NCBI GenBank assembly: GCA_011009095.1
Contig: VTPC01090547.1
Span: 124,001-188,000, forward strand
From: Ignelater luminosus
Lineage: Eukaryota; Arthropoda; Insecta; Coleoptera; Elateridae
Length of the DNA: 64,000 nt
Reading direction: 5' to 3'
Of the stretch, positions 63,034 to 64,000 are shown piece after piece; position 1 is the first letter of the stretch, and each line of letters begins with the position of its first letter. The position numbers and the translations under genes are program-made. Under the pieces are notes generated by a model that was not told the origin of the DNA, did not search any database, and saw only the letters and a list, made by a program, of their open reading frames with translations.

Positions 63034-64000
63034 AAATTGCAGGCAGACTAGCTCTAGAATCCAAGACGGGAGAGTTCAAACAATTTCTTCAGACTCATAC
63101 GCGAGATTGCTAAAGCCCAAAAGACTAAATCTTGTTGTTTAGGTGGTCTCTAATTACTTGGACATTTTTTGTATTTAATTACCTGAAACACACTAACAAC
63201 TGTAACGTTTAAATTTTTATATGCATTTAGAAGAATGAATAAACTCTTGTATTTTATTTACATAAATTACAATACAAAATTTCTTAATTAAAAATTTAAT
63301 TGCGTTCTGCAACAATCATCCATAATCTGAGTTGTTATCAGTAGCTGCCAGTTGATGAGGCGCGTGGGTCCTCTAATCAAGAAGCCCCGTATCACCCATT
63401 AATGGGTCAACTAATAAAAAAGTTTACCTCGATTTAGCTTGTCTTAATTAACTTTTAATGAAAATTAATGCCATATGGTTTAGTAGCTACCACATGACCC
63501 TGGCAGTTTTATCTGAGTTTCTTGGATGCAGTAGCAATGTCACATTTTGAAACAAATTAAGTTAATATATACATTTTGCAAACTTTTTCCCGCTTTATAA
63601 TAATATTAAGTCAGTTTAGCTGCAAACCGATACTTTTCCATAAGGATCGTGCTTAAAGATCAGTTTCGTTTGCAATACCGGAAAAGTTCCTTGCAATTCT
63701 GTTGCAAAAGCGGACATGTCCACGAAAACCAATCAGATTGCCGCTTAGTTCCAATGTACAAATATAACATGTGGTTGCATTTTTATTGCAAAATTATTTT
63801 ATCACAACGAGTGAATTTGTGAATTAGTGCAACCAAATCTTTCTGATCGAGGTGGCCAGTAGAAGTGGAAGAAAAACAAACAGTAGATAAAAACAACTAG
63901 GAGAGATCAAAAGTTAAGCATGCAAGGCAAAAAAATCTACTTGGTTAGTTCTGCTAACCCATTTCTAGAATCCTGTGAAAAGTCGAATGATAATAGTAAT
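63034..64000. other. Downstream intron to window end
   Basis: AT-rich, no recognisable exon, RNA gene or element. Confidence 0.4.

Overview
The window looks like AT-rich, intron-dominated nuclear DNA from an arthropod, most likely an insect. The only host gene I can support is a metabotropic glutamate receptor (mGluR) on the + strand. Two consecutive phase-0 coding exons are visible, at 14308-14439 (44 codons) and 55353-55532 (60 codons). They join without loss of frame inside the first lobe of the extracellular glutamate-binding domain. Together they keep the residues that, in mGluR1 numbering, are Ser165, Thr188, Asp208 and Tyr236. The motif after the junction (Tyr-Ala-Ser-Thr) is of the group II/III type. 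The intron between them is 40,913 bp. The 14.3 kb upstream and 8.5 kb downstream contain no further exon I can find, so the gene must be longer than the window. The order of insect cannot be fixed from this sequence; a beetle is a guess.

Everything else is intron populated by old, broken transposable elements. Non-LTR retrotransposon remnants lie at 1440-1985 (-), 3900-5270 (-), 17795-18960 (-, Jockey-like), 24290-25989 (+), 32140-34200 (+), 37800-38560 (+), 48900-49260 (+, Jockey-like) and 51060-52170 (+). DNA transposon remnants are Tc1-like (19265-19640), Transib-like in two tandem partial copies (22010-22320 and 22405-23310), mariner (23409-23998, -), two pogo/Tigger-like copies (46150-47440 + and 57610-58650 -) and a probable P-element-like fragment (47640-48640, -). 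A gypsy RNase H fragment (38655-38945, -) sits between two direct repeats that may be its LTRs (37371-37559, 39679-39881). Two non-autonomous elements have TA target duplications and TACAGGGTG termini: a 599 bp foldback (16008-16606) and a 998 bp element (26255-27252). A GC-rich family occurs twice, at 6242-7405 and 52714-53800. A decayed coding repeat of unknown class lies at 30130-31060.

No transposon reading frame here is intact; all carry stops, frameshifts or deletions. No tRNA, rRNA, CRISPR array or bacterial-type operon was recognised. The gaps between elements are AT-rich with no detectable coding. I found no convincing new biological system. The best leads are the Transib-like pair, the unclassified coding fossils at 10660-11115 and 30130-31060, the GC-rich repeat pair with a shared 5' boundary, the LINE flanked by long diverged direct repeats, and the 125 bp tandem duplication at 62784.
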